From an uncultured Bacteroides sp. (lineage in GTDB: Bacteria > Bacteroidota > Bacteroidia > Bacteroidales > Bacteroidaceae), in contig NZ_CABUHK010000075.1 in the NCBI RefSeq assembly GCF_902491285.1, positions 1 through 25,656 on the forward strand: 25,656 bases of DNA, read 5' to 3'. The notes under the pieces are model-generated. The model saw only the letters and a list, made by a program, of their open reading frames with translations, was not told where the DNA came from and did no database searches. Position numbers and translations under genes: made by a program. Of the stretch, positions 9,052-17,902 are shown piece by piece. Each line of letters starts with the position of its first letter. Position 1 is the stretch's first letter.

Positions 9052-10451
9052 AAAAGATATATTTACTATTCAGTCTCTTAGTGGGTTGCATCTACAGCTA
9101 TGCAGCCATCTACAACGTGAAGGATTTCGGAGCCAAAGCGGATGGAAAAACGATTGACTCTCCCGCCATCAACAGCGCGATTGAAGCAGCCGCACAAGCC
9201 GGTGGCGGTACTGTTTACCTGCCTGCCGGAGAATATGCCTGTTATTCTATCCGACTGAAAAGCAACATTCACCTCTATCTGGAACAAGGCGCACGCATCG
9301 TTGCCGCCTTTCCCGGAAAAGAGGAAGGATATGATATCGCTGAAGTGAATGAACATAATAAGTACCAGGATTTCGGTCACAGCCATTGGAAGAATTCCTT
9401 GATTTGGGGAATCGGACTGGAGAATATAACCATCAGCGGTTCCGGACTTATTTACGGTAAAGGCTTGACCCGTGAAGAAAGCCGGCTGCCGGGTGTAGGC
9501 AACAAGGCTATCAGCCTGAAAGATTGCCGGAATGTGACACTCAAGGATTTGTCCATGCTTCACTGCGGACATTTCGCCCTGCTCGCCACCGGTGTAGACC
9601 ATCTGACTATCTTGAATCTGAAAGTAGATACCAACCGCGACGGATTCGATATTGACTGCTGCCGGAATGTGCGTATCAGCCAGTGTACGGTAAATTCTCC
9701 CTGGGACGATGCCATTGTGCTGAAAGCCTCTTACGGGTTAGGACGTTTTCAGGATACGGAGAATGTGACTATCAGTGATTGTTATGTAAGCGGTTTTGAC
9801 CAGGGAAGCGTAATGGACGGAACCTGGCAACTGGACGAGCCCCAGGCTCCCGACCACGGTTACCGCACGGGACGTATCAAGTTCGGCACAGAAAGTAGCG
9901 GCGGATTCCGTAATATTGCGATTACTAATTGTATCTTCGAGCATTGCAGGGGTCTGGCATTGGAAACGGTAGACGGGGGACGTCTGGAAGATATTGTTAT
10001 CAGCAATATCACGATGAGGAATATTGTCAATGCTCCTATCTTCCTGAGACTGGGCGCACGTATGCGCAGTCCCGAAGGCACGCCCGTAGGCACAATGAAA
10101 CGTATTCTTATCAGTGATATTAATGTGTGGAATGCCGACAGCCAATATGCTTCCATTATCAGCGGTGTGCCGGGTGCTTGTATCGAGGATGTCACTCTCC
10201 GTAATATTCACCTATATTATAAAGGTGGATACAGCGCGGAAGACGGTAAACGTGTTCCGCCCGAACAGGAGAAAGTATATCCCGAACCGTGGATGTTCGG
10301 CACTATTCCCGCCAAAGGATTTTACGTCCGCCATGCACGGAACATAACTTTCGACGGTATCCGCTTCCATTTTGAACAGCCGGACGGACGACCGCTCTTT
10401 GTAACCGATGATGTAGAAAAGATAGAATATTATAATACGCCGAAAGAATGA
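9048..10451 (+). CDS. Secreted GH28 glycoside hydrolase, second copy
   Basis: This 467-residue protein has a signal peptide ([19 protein letters not shown]) and a pectate-lyase-type entry motif, [14 protein letters not shown], at 22-35. The parallel beta-helix spans about 40-440. GH28 acidic motifs are seen as NRDGFDID (Asp198, Asp201) and PWDDA (Asp220-Asp221). The third region reads [11 protein letters not shown] (276-286), without a GHG histidine. The sequence is clearly divergent from the upstream GH28, so this is not a recent duplication. The two probably cut different linkages, for example an exo-galacturonidase and a rhamnogalacturonan-specific enzyme, although which does which is not readable. 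The start overlaps the previous stop as ATGA, and the stop overlaps the start of the GH106 gene. Confidence 0.91.
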   Translation: MKKIYLLFSLLVGCIYSYAAIYNVKDFGAKADGKTIDSPAINSAIEAAAQAGGGTVYLPAGEYACYSIRLKSNIHLYLEQGARIVAAFPGKEEGYDIAEVNEHNKYQDFGHSHWKNSLIWGIGLENITISGSGLIYGKGLTREESRLPGVGNKAISLKDCRNVTLKDLSMLHCGHFALLATGVDHLTILNLKVDTNRDGFDIDCCRNVRISQCTVNSPWDDAIVLKASYGLGRFQDTENVTISDCYVSGFDQGSVMDGTWQLDEPQAPDHGYRTGRIKFGTESSGGFRNIAITNCIFEHCRGLALETVDGGRLEDIVISNITMRNIVNAPIFLRLGARMRSPEGTPVGTMKRILISDINVWNADSQYASIISGVPGACIEDVTLRNIHLYYKGGYSAEDGKRVPPEQEKVYPEPWMFGTIPAKGFYVRHARNITFDGIRFHFEQPDGRPLFVTDDVEKIEYYNTPKE

Positions 10452-13216
10452 TGAATAAGAAACAATTGATATTCCTCTGCCTGCTTGCAACAGGCGGAGT
10501 CATACAAGCGCAACAGTGGCCGAGCGTTCCAGCAGAAGCGCGTCCCGGCACCCGATGGTGGTGGCTGGGAAGTGCCGTAGACGAAAAGAACCTGACGTAC
10601 AATCTGGAAGAATATGCACGTGCCGGCATGGGTGCGGTGGAAATCACGCCTATCTACGGCGTGCAAGGGAATGACGCAAACGAGATACAGTTCCTCTCTT
10701 CCCGCTGGATGGAAGTGCTCAAGCATACACAGGCGGAAGGTAAACGCACAGGTGTTGAAATCGACATGAATACCGGTACCGGATGGCCTTTTGGCGGGCC
10801 GGAAGTCAGCATTGAAGACGCAGCGACCAAGGCAATCTTCCAAACCTACGAAATAGAGGGCGGCAAAGAGATTGTACAGGATATTAATGTGACTGACCCT
10901 AAGCAACAACTTTATTCCGTATTAAGCCGGGTGATGGCTTATAATGAAAATGGCCAGTGTCTTAATCTGACTTCTCATGTAAAAAAGGACAAGTTGCAAT
11001 GGAAAGCCCCTGTCGGCAAATGGAAAGTGGTAGCCCTCTACGTTGGAAAGACACGGCAGAAAGTGAAACGGGCAGCACCGGGCGGGGAAGGATACGTCAT
11101 GAACCACCTGTCAAAGAAAGCTGTCAAGAACTATCTTTCCCGCTTCGACCGTGCATTCAAGAGTAGCAAGACAAGCTATCCGCATACATTCTTCAACGAC
11201 TCTTACGAGGTGTATCAAGCAGACTGGACAGACGATTTCCTGGAACAGTTTGCCCGCAGACGGGGATATAAACTGGAAGAGCATTTCCCTGAATTTCTGG
11301 ATGAAAGCCGTCCCGAAGTCAGCAGACGCATCTTGTCCGATTATCGGGAGACGATTTCCGACTTGTTATTGGAAAACTTCACCTGTCAATGGACAGACTG
11401 GGCACACAAAAACGGTAGCATCACCCGCAATCAGGCACATGGTTCACCGGGTAATCTGATTGATATTTACGCAGCCGTAGATATTCCCGAATGTGAAGGC
11501 TTCGGACTGTCACAGTTCCATATCGAAGGATTGCGGCAGGATTCACTGACCAAGAAGAATGATTCGGACTTGTCTATGTTGAAATATGCTTCTTCGGCCG
11601 CACATATTGCAGGTAAGACCTATACTTCTTCCGAAACATTCACTTGGCTGACGGAGCATTTCCGCACTTCCCTGTCACAATGCAAGCCGGATATGGACTT
11701 GATGTTTGTTTCCGGTGTCAATCATATGTTCTTTCATGGGACGCCTTACTCTCCGAAAGAAGCCGAATGGCCGGGTTGGCTGTTCTATGCGTCTATCAAT
11801 ATGAATCCAACGAATAGTATCTGGCGTGACGCTCCTTCTTTCTTTAATTATATCACCCGTTGCCAGAGCTTTCTGCAAATGGGACGACCGGATAATGATT
11901 TCCTGATTTATCTTCCGGTATATGATATGTGGAACGAACAACCGGGACGATTGTTACTATTCACTATCCACCACATGGATAAACTGGCTCCTAAATTTAT
12001 CGACGCCATCCACCGCATCAACAACAGCGGATATGACGGGGATTATATCTCCGACAACTTCATCCGCAGCACCCGTTTCAAGAACGGACAGTTGGTTACT
12101 TCGGGCGGAACGGGTTACAAAGCATTGGTAGTGCCTGCCGCCCATCTGATGCCGGATGATGTGCTGGCGCATCTTGTAGAACTGGCCAAGCAGGGAGCTA
12201 CTATCGTATTCCTAGAAAACTATCCGACGGATGTACCGGGATATGCCCGCTTAGAACAGAAACGTAAAAGTTACCAACGTACGCTCCGCCAACTTCCGTC
12301 TGTCTCTTTCTCCGAAACAACCGTCACTCCGGTTGGAAAGGGAAAGATTATCACAGGAACGGATTATGCGCGCACATTAGCCAGTTGCCATATTCCTTGC
12401 GAGGAAATGAAAACAAAATTCGGTCTGCAAACTATCCGAAGAGTTAATGACACGGGACATCATTATTTCATCTCTTCCCTGCAAGATAAAGGAGTGGATG
12501 GCTGGATTACTTTAGGAACGTATGCAACCGCAGCCGCCCTCTTCAATCCGATGACCGGAGAATGTGGAGAAGCCCTTATCCGTCAGGCAGACGGTAAGAC
12601 ACAAGTTTATCTACAACTGAAATCCGGCGAATCGGTTATCCTGCAAACTTATCAACAGCCTTTGCAAGCTTCCAAACCGTGGAGATATATAAAGGAACAA
12701 CCTTTCAGCCTCAGCCTTGACCATGGCTGGAAACTGCACTTTGCCGAAAGCAAACCGGAAGTTCAAGGTACATTCGACATAGACCGCCCGTGTTCATGGA
12801 CAAGCATCAATCATCCGGCAGCCAAAATCAATATGGGAACCGGCGTTTATTCATTGGATATTGAGCTGCCTTCCCTGAAGGCTGACGATTGGATGCTCGA
12901 CTTGGGCGATGTACGCGAAAGTGCCCGTGTCCGCATCAACGGACAGGAAGCGGGTTGTGTATGGGCAGTGCCTTATCAGTTGAGAGTAGGTCATCTGCTG
13001 AAATCCGGGAAAAACCACATCGAAATAGAAGTCACGAACCTTCCTGCAAACCGAATTGCAGAACTGGACAGACAGGGAGTGCAGTGGCGCAAGTTCAAAG
13101 AAATCAATATTGTCGATTTAAACTATCGTCCGGCCAATTACGGACATTGGAGTCCGCTGCCTTCCGGCTTGAATAGTGAAGTGCGGTTGATTCCGGTAGA
13201 TTTTATGCAGAAGTAA
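10448..13216 (+). CDS. GH106 alpha-L-rhamnosidase
   Basis: This 922-residue exported protein (signal peptide to about residue 21, VIQAQ) would release non-reducing L-rhamnose, matching a rhamnogalacturonan operon. The opening RWWWLGSAVD (36-45), AGMGAVEITPIYGV (59-72) and MNTGTGWPFGGPEV (107-120) are hallmark GH106 segments. Candidate acidic centre residues are Glu348 and Glu350 in IPECEG, and Glu396 in SSETF. I infer these from the E-x-E spacing known in the family and have not aligned them. The C-terminal region (about 760-905) is a galactose-binding-like beta-sandwich typical of the family (LDLGDVRESARVRING). The first two codons are both ATG (10448 and 10451); either start overlaps the GH28 stop. 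This is the last gene of the operon and is followed by a strong terminator. Confidence 0.93.
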   Translation: MMNKKQLIFLCLLATGGVIQAQQWPSVPAEARPGTRWWWLGSAVDEKNLTYNLEEYARAGMGAVEITPIYGVQGNDANEIQFLSSRWMEVLKHTQAEGKRTGVEIDMNTGTGWPFGGPEVSIEDAATKAIFQTYEIEGGKEIVQDINVTDPKQQLYSVLSRVMAYNENGQCLNLTSHVKKDKLQWKAPVGKWKVVALYVGKTRQKVKRAAPGGEGYVMNHLSKKAVKNYLSRFDRAFKSSKTSYPHTFFNDSYEVYQADWTDDFLEQFARRRGYKLEEHFPEFLDESRPEVSRRILSDYRETISDLLLENFTCQWTDWAHKNGSITRNQAHGSPGNLIDIYAAVDIPECEGFGLSQFHIEGLRQDSLTKKNDSDLSMLKYASSAAHIAGKTYTSSETFTWLTEHFRTSLSQCKPDMDLMFVSGVNHMFFHGTPYSPKEAEWPGWLFYASINMNPTNSIWRDAPSFFNYITRCQSFLQMGRPDNDFLIYLPVYDMWNEQPGRLLLFTIHHMDKLAPKFIDAIHRINNSGYDGDYISDNFIRSTRFKNGQLVTSGGTGYKALVVPAAHLMPDDVLAHLVELAKQGATIVFLENYPTDVPGYARLEQKRKSYQRTLRQLPSVSFSETTVTPVGKGKIITGTDYARTLASCHIPCEEMKTKFGLQTIRRVNDTGHHYFISSLQDKGVDGWITLGTYATAAALFNPMTGECGEALIRQADGKTQVYLQLKSGESVILQTYQQPLQASKPWRYIKEQPFSLSLDHGWKLHFAESKPEVQGTFDIDRPCSWTSINHPAAKINMGTGVYSLDIELPSLKADDWMLDLGDVRESARVRINGQEAGCVWAVPYQLRVGHLLKSGKNHIEIEVTNLPANRIAELDRQGVQWRKFKEINIVDLNYRPANYGHWSPLPSGLNSEVRLIPVDFMQK

Positions 13217-13260
13217 GTGTTTATCTTTATTTGATTTCTCAGCTTCTTAATCCAAAAAAC

Positions 13261-13295
13261 AAGCCCCTTTTCCGAATTTCGTGGAAAAGGGGCTT
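13261..13295 (+). terminator. Rho-independent terminator of the pectin operon
   Basis: AAGCCCCTTTTCC (13261-13273) pairs perfectly with GGAAAAGGGGCTT (13283-13295) around a 9-nt loop, and ATTTTAT follows. It lies 45 nt after the GH106 stop. No gene is seen between here and 13481. Confidence 0.9.
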
Positions 13296-13419
13296 ATTTT
13301 ATAAAATCAAGTTGCAGTTTGCTTCTTTAATTCTCATGCAAAACTGTGTATAGTTCTTTTCAAACCCTATAATAAACAGCAACTTACGGTCATCTATATT
13401 CTCTAACTTTTTTATGCCT

Positions 13420-13449
13420 ATGAGAAAACATTCTCATTTCGGTGAGAAT
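13420..13449. other. Three-arm alternating hairpin after the aminotransferase gene
   Basis: ATGAGAA (13420-13426) pairs with TTCTCAT (13431-13437). The same middle arm, as ATTCTCA (13430-13436), can instead pair with TGAGAAT (13443-13449). The two 7-bp hairpins exclude each other. The element is 33 nt beyond the aminotransferase stop (minus strand) and may help end or stabilise that transcript. No good T-run follows on either strand. Confidence 0.4.
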
Positions 13450-13481
13450 TATTCCAATATAATAATCCCATCCTAAAGGAG

Positions 13482-14654
13482 TTACTTTAAGCTTATTACC
13501 GCCCGCTCCAACTGCTTCAAAGCCCGTTCTAACGTAGCACGCGGACAAGCAATATTCAACCGCATGAAGCCTTCGCCTTCCTTACCAAATGTTGTTCCGT
13601 CGTTCAATGCCAAATGAGCATCTTCTATGAAAAGACGGTTCAATTCTTCCTGATTTAGTCCTAATTCGCGACAATCTAAAAAGATAAGATAGGAAGCTTG
13701 CGGACGAATCATCTTGATGGCAGGAATATACTCTTTCAGATAGTTTTCGGTAAAGTCTACATTTTCCTTGATATAAGCAATCACCTGATCAAGCCATTCC
13801 GTACCATGACTGTAAGCAGCCGCTACACTCAGGTAAGCAAACAGATGCCCTTCACTGAACTCGCTTGCTTCCATATATGTCTGGAAACGGTGACGAAGCT
13901 CCTCATTTTCTATGATAGCATAAGAACTTGCCAGTCCCGGCATATTAAACGCCTTGCTCGGAGACATAAAGACAAGTGAATTCATCCGTGCCTTTTCAGA
14001 AATAAGAGCGAACGTAGGATGCTTGTATGGCGGCAAAGTCAAGTCGGCATGAATCTCGTCAGAGATGATTAATGTACCGCTTTCATGGCAAATATCGGCT
14101 ATTTGAGCCAGTTCCTCTTTTGTCCATACACGTCCGCCCGGATTATGAGGATTACTTAAAACAAGCAGTTTGCAGCCCCGAATATTTTGGCGGAAACGGT
14201 CAAAATCAATATGATATTGTCCGTCTTTCAATACTAACGGGCTGAATACGACTTCACGTTCATTCTTCTGAGTTACCAAAAAGAAAGGATGATAAACAGG
14301 CGGCATCACCATGACTTTATCCCCTTTCTGCGTAAAGCAGTGGATAGCAAAGGCCAATCCACGAACAATGCCGGGAGTGAATGTCAGCATCTCTTTGCTT
14401 ACCGTCCATTCGTGGCGTGTCTGTAACCAGTTGATAATAGACTCCGACCATTCTTTACAGGCAAATGTATATCCGAGCACTTCATGCTCCAGGCGTTTTT
14501 TCAAAGCGTCTATCACGAAAGGGGCTGTGCGGAAATCCATATCGGCTACCCACATCGGAATCAAATCCTTGCGCCCCCAACGACCTTCCACTCCATCCCA
14601 TTTAACGGAGTCTGTACCGTTACGGTCTATTATTTCATCAAAATTATATTTCAT
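13482..14654 (-). CDS. MalY/PatB-type PLP-dependent aminotransferase (putative C-S lyase)
   Basis: This 390-residue cytosolic protein is a fold-type I PLP enzyme of the MalY/PatB group, which typically cleaves cystathionine or cysteine S-conjugates. The Schiff-base lysine is Lys234 in SPSKAFNMPGL. Other PLP contacts are Asp199 in ISDEIH, Asn171 in SNPHNPGGR, Tyr121 in PPVYHPF, and the carboxylate-binding Arg in FMRLNIACPR. The N-terminal segment WVADMDF is characteristic of the group. Length matches the family. It is transcribed alone, divergent from the HAD phosphatase gene. The exact substrate (cystathionine beta-lyase versus another C-S lyase) cannot be decided from sequence. Confidence 0.92.
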   Translation of the reverse strand: MKYNFDEIIDRNGTDSVKWDGVEGRWGRKDLIPMWVADMDFRTAPFVIDALKKRLEHEVLGYTFACKEWSESIINWLQTRHEWTVSKEMLTFTPGIVRGLAFAIHCFTQKGDKVMVMPPVYHPFFLVTQKNEREVVFSPLVLKDGQYHIDFDRFRQNIRGCKLLVLSNPHNPGGRVWTKEELAQIADICHESGTLIISDEIHADLTLPPYKHPTFALISEKARMNSLVFMSPSKAFNMPGLASSYAIIENEELRHRFQTYMEASEFSEGHLFAYLSVAAAYSHGTEWLDQVIAYIKENVDFTENYLKEYIPAIKMIRPQASYLIFLDCRELGLNQEELNRLFIEDAHLALNDGTTFGKEGEGFMRLNIACPRATLERALKQLERAVISLK

Positions 14655-14683
14655 ACTGTATGATGTTGTTATGTTATGTGAGA

Positions 14684-14713
14684 CAAAAGTAGTACTTTTG
14701 TATTCAATTCAAA
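14684..14713 (-). promoter_or_regulatory. Promoter of the aminotransferase gene
   Basis: On the minus strand, TACTTTTG (14691 down to 14684) matches TAnnTTTG. TTTG at 14713-14710 serves as the -33 box with 18-bp spacing. The predicted start near 14677 leaves a leader of about 22 nt before the ATG at 14654. Confidence 0.6.
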
Positions 14714-14717
14714 AAGG
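14693..14717 (+). promoter_or_regulatory. Promoter -7 box and ribosome-binding site of the HAD phosphatase gene
   Basis: TACTTTTG (14693-14700) is a perfect -7 match facing right, back to back with the aminotransferase promoter. A start near 14707 gives a leader of only about 16 nt, which includes AAAAGGA (14712-14718) ahead of the ATG at 14723. No clear -33 TTTG is seen. The same bases contain the -33 box of the opposite promoter. Confidence 0.5.
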
Positions 14718-14722
14718 AATTT

Positions 14723-15511
14723 ATGACGAAAGCATTATTTTTTGATATAGACGGAACGCTTGTCAGTTTTGAGACTCACCGTATTCCGACTTCTACCATT
14801 GAGGCATTGGAAGCCGCCCATGCAAAAGGGCACAAAATATTTATCGCTACCGGACGCCCGAAAGCTATTATCAACAACCTTTCCGAACTACAAGACCGGA
14901 ATCTCATAGATGGATACATAACCATGAACGGGGCTTATTGTTTTGTCGGAGAGCAAGTTATTTATAAAAGTGCCATCCCCCAAGAAGAAGTAAAAGCAAT
15001 GGCAGCTTTCTGCGAAAAGAAAGGAGTGCCTTGTATCTTTGTAGAGGAACATAATATATCCGTCTGCCAGCCTGACGAAATGGTGAAAAAGATATTCTAT
15101 GATTTTCTGCATGTGAATGTTATCCCGACTGTTTCTTTTGAAGAAGCGACCAGCAGGGAGATTATACAAATGACGCCCTTTATCACAGAGGAAGAAGAAA
15201 AGGAAATCCGCCCGTCTATCCCGACTTGTGAGATAGGTCGCTGGTATCCGTCTTTTGCCGACGTGACCGCCAAAGGGGATACAAAGCAAAAGGGGATTGA
15301 TGAAATCATCCGTTACTTTGATATTAAGTTGGAAGATACGATGTCATTCGGAGATGGTGGAAACGACATCAGTATGCTTCGCCATGCCGCTATCGGAGTA
15401 GCTATGGGACAGGCAAAAGATGACGTAAAGGCTGCCGCCGATTACGTGACGGCTCCCATTGACGAGGATGGAATCAGCAAGGCAATGAAACATTTCGGAA
15501 TCATTGAATAA
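14723..15511 (+). CDS. Cof-type HAD-superfamily phosphatase (HAD IIB)
   Basis: This 262-residue cytosolic hydrolase dephosphorylates small phosphometabolites such as sugar phosphates. All four HAD motifs are visible: FDIDGT with nucleophile Asp8 and Asp10, ATGRP (42-46), Lys190 in TKQKGI, and GDGGNDISML with Asp211 and Asp215. The cap between motifs II and III (about 85-180) fits the C2B type of the Cof family. The length is usual for the group. The gene has a very short predicted leader and precedes the Pif1-like gene by 24 nt, so they are probably cotranscribed. Substrate unknown. Confidence 0.92.
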   Translation: MTKALFFDIDGTLVSFETHRIPTSTIEALEAAHAKGHKIFIATGRPKAIINNLSELQDRNLIDGYITMNGAYCFVGEQVIYKSAIPQEEVKAMAAFCEKKGVPCIFVEEHNISVCQPDEMVKKIFYDFLHVNVIPTVSFEEATSREIIQMTPFITEEEEKEIRPSIPTCEIGRWYPSFADVTAKGDTKQKGIDEIIRYFDIKLEDTMSFGDGGNDISMLRHAAIGVAMGQAKDDVKAAADYVTAPIDEDGISKAMKHFGIIE

Positions 15512-15535
15512 AAAGGATTTACAATACTTACAAGA

Positions 15536-17533
15536 ATGAGCGTAGACACCAACAACGCTGAGTTTCAGGATGCCCTGAGCTTGATTCAATATACACGCCA
15601 GTCGGTTTTTCTGACCGGAAAAGCGGGGACAGGGAAATCTACATTCCTGCGTTACGTCTGCGAGAATACGAAAAAGAAACATGTCGTACTTGCTCCGACG
15701 GGTATTGCCGCAATCAATGCCGGGGGAAGCACGATGCATAGTTTCTTCAAACTTCCTTTCTATCCGCTATTGCCGGACGACCCGAACCTCAGCCTGCAAC
15801 GGGGACGCATCCACGAGTTTTTCAAATATACCAAACCGCACCGGAAGTTACTGGAACAGATAGAGCTGGTGATTATCGACGAGATTTCAATGGTACGGGC
15901 AGATATCATTGATGCCATCGACCGTATCCTGCGCGTATATTCCCATAACTTACGTGAGCCTTTCGGTGGAAAACAGTTGTTATTGGTAGGCGATGTATTC
16001 CAGTTGGAACCTGTCGTAAAGAATGACGAGCGGGAAATATTGAACCGCTTCTATCCTACCCCCTACTTTTTCTCTGCACGAGTGTTCAGTCAGATAGATT
16101 TGGTGTCTATCGAACTGCAAAAGGTTTACCGGCAGACTGACCCTGTTTTTGTCGGTGTCCTTGACCACATTCGTACTAATACCGCCGGAGCTGCAGACTT
16201 GCAACTGTTGAATACCCGATATGGAAGTCAGATTGAAGAATCGGAAGCAGACATGTATATCACGCTTGCTACTCGAAGGGATACGGTAGACTCAATCAAC
16301 GAGAAGAAACTAGCCGAGCTTCCGGGAGAACCGATTACTTTTGAAGGAGTAATCGAAGGAGATTTTCCCGAAAGTAGTCTGCCTACCTCACAAGAGCTTG
16401 TGCTAAAGCCCGGTGCACAGATTATCTTTATCAAGAATGATTTCGACCGTCGTTGGGTAAATGGTACGATTGGTGTCATTGCCGGTATTGATGAGGAAGA
16501 AGAAACGATATACGTTATCACTGACGACGGAAAAGAATGTGACGTGAAACGGGATTCATGGCGCAATATCCGTTATCGCTACAACGAAAAGACGAAAGAG
16601 ATTGAGGAAGAAGTACTGGGTAGTTTCACCCAATATCCTATCCGATTGGCTTGGGCTATCACTGTTCATAAAAGTCAGGGACTGACTTTCAGCCGGGTAG
16701 TCATTGACTTCACAGGCGGAGTATTTGCCGGTGGACAAGCATATGTCGCACTCAGCCGCTGTACCTCATTGGATGGTATCCAACTCAAAAAGCCGATTAA
16801 CAGGGCAGATGTTTTCGTTCGTCCCGAAATTGTGAACTTCGCGGGACGCTTCAACAATCGACAAGCCATTGACAAGGCATTGAAACAGGCACAGGCAGAT
16901 GTGCAATATGCCGCAGCCGCACGTGCTTTCGACAAAGGAGACATGGAAGAGTGTCTGGAACAATTTTTCCGTGCCATTCATTCCCGCTATGATATAGAAA
17001 AGCCTGTCCCCCGCCGATTAATCCGCCGGAAACTCGGTGTCATCAACACCCTGAAAGAGCAGAATAAAAAACTCAAGGAGCAGATGAAGGAACAGCAGGA
17101 ACGTCTGCGCCAATACGCTCATGAGTATCTGTTAATGGGTAATGAATGTATTACTCAGGCACATGACGCACGTGCCGCCCTTGCCAATTATGACAAGGCG
17201 CTCAGCCTCGACCCGAACTACGTGGATGCCTGGATACGAAAAGGAATCACGCTCTTTAACAACAAAGAATATTTTGATGCGGAGAACTGCTTCAATACGG
17301 CTGTAAATCTTCATCCGGCAAATTTCAAAGCTGTTTATAACCGGGGAAAACTCCGATTGAAAACGGAAGATACGGAAGGGGCCATTGCCGACCTGGATAA
17401 AGCGACAAGCCTGAAACCGGAGCATGCCGGTGCACATGAACTATTCGGTGACGCTTTGCTGAAAGCAGGAAAGGAAGTGGAAGCTGCGTTACAATGGAGA
17501 ATCGCAGAGGAACTGAAGAAAAAGAGAAAGTAA
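15536..17533 (+). CDS. Pif1-like SF1 helicase fused to C-terminal TPR repeats
   Basis: In this 665-residue protein the helicase core occupies about 8-430. Walker A is GKAGTGKST (28-36), Walker B is IIDEIS with Asp115-Glu116, motif III is GDVFQL (152-157), a UvrD-C/Pif1-like segment is ITVHKSQGLTF (375-385), and motif VI is AYVALSRC (402-409). This is the Pif1/RecD2-like 5'-3' helicase layout. A lysine/glutamine/glutamate-rich coiled coil (about 504-532) joins it to about three TPR units (530-660; e.g. ALANYDKALSLDP). The TPR end suggests recruitment to a partner protein. It may act in replication-fork or G-quadruplex processing, which is inferred from the family only. It begins 24 nt after the HAD phosphatase gene. 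No strong ribosome-binding site is seen. Confidence 0.92.
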   Translation: MSVDTNNAEFQDALSLIQYTRQSVFLTGKAGTGKSTFLRYVCENTKKKHVVLAPTGIAAINAGGSTMHSFFKLPFYPLLPDDPNLSLQRGRIHEFFKYTKPHRKLLEQIELVIIDEISMVRADIIDAIDRILRVYSHNLREPFGGKQLLLVGDVFQLEPVVKNDEREILNRFYPTPYFFSARVFSQIDLVSIELQKVYRQTDPVFVGVLDHIRTNTAGAADLQLLNTRYGSQIEESEADMYITLATRRDTVDSINEKKLAELPGEPITFEGVIEGDFPESSLPTSQELVLKPGAQIIFIKNDFDRRWVNGTIGVIAGIDEEEETIYVITDDGKECDVKRDSWRNIRYRYNEKTKEIEEEVLGSFTQYPIRLAWAITVHKSQGLTFSRVVIDFTGGVFAGGQAYVALSRCTSLDGIQLKKPINRADVFVRPEIVNFAGRFNNRQAIDKALKQAQADVQYAAAARAFDKGDMEECLEQFFRAIHSRYDIEKPVPRRLIRRKLGVINTLKEQNKKLKEQMKEQQERLRQYAHEYLLMGNECITQAHDARAALANYDKALSLDPNYVDAWIRKGITLFNNKEYFDAENCFNTAVNLHPANFKAVYNRGKLRLKTEDTEGAIADLDKATSLKPEHAGAHELFGDALLKAGKEVEAALQWRIAEELKKKRK

Positions 17534-17552
17534 TAAATCTATATAAATAAAA

Positions 17553-17573
17553 AAGACGGAAACCGACCGTTTT
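17553..17573 (+). terminator. Possible terminator after the helicase gene
   Basis: AAGACGG (17553-17559) pairs with CCGTTTT (17567-17573), with one G-U pair, around a 7-nt loop. It is preceded by A-rich and followed by T/C-rich sequence, 20 nt after the stop codon. The stem is short, so this is tentative. Confidence 0.4.
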
Positions 17574-17574
17574 C

Positions 17575-17662
17575 TTCCTCACCGACCAACACATCGTTCC
17601 TCACCGAGGAAAGCCCCGTTCCCCACCGAGGAAAAGGTCGTTGCTCACCGAGGAACGAATCC
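17575..17662. repeat. Four 22-bp degenerate tandem repeats with internal dyads
   Basis: Units lie at 17575-17596, 17597-17618, 17619-17640 and 17641-17662, with no gap. The conserved part of units 2-4 is close to TTCCTCACCGAGGAA, a dyad with 6-bp arms and 3-nt spacer that is perfect in unit 2. Unit 1 keeps only the left half (TTCCTCACCGA). The 22-bp period is about two helical turns, so dyads face the same side of the DNA. Downstream, TTGGAGAGC occurs at 17678-17686 and 17698-17706 with a 20-bp period. The rest of 17534-17902 shows no gene. Confidence 0.85.
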
Positions 17663-17857
17663 CCCACTTACAACGCCTTGGAGAGCCATTGTCTACTTTG
17701 GAGAGCTATACGCAAATATATTTACAGTTTAAGTTATCATCCCCTACTCTCTATTCTCAACCGTCCCAAATACAATCCCGTACTTTGGATTCTGCTAATT
17801 TAAAAATAAGAATCCCTAAAAAAAACTCTTTTATCCCTTATTATCAAAAAATTTTAT

Positions 17858-17865
17858 TAGTTTTG
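17858..17865 (+). promoter_or_regulatory. Putative promoter -7 box for the AsmA-family gene
   Basis: TAGTTTTG matches TAnnTTTG. It would start transcription near 17872, about 31 nt before the ATG at 17903. No TTTG lies at -33, which leaves the call tentative. Confidence 0.45.
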
Positions 17866-17902
17866 CTCCTTGCATATTATCAGACTCTTAAAATAGAAGC
17901 AA

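Noticed and set aside
17575..17662. CRISPR array
   Set aside because: Units are contiguous 22-mers without unique spacers and are too few and too variable. No cas gene is near.
17711..17720. Minus-strand promoter (TATATTTGCG)
   Set aside because: The -7 match is perfect, but there is no -33 TTTG and no minus-strand gene or structured RNA downstream in the gap.
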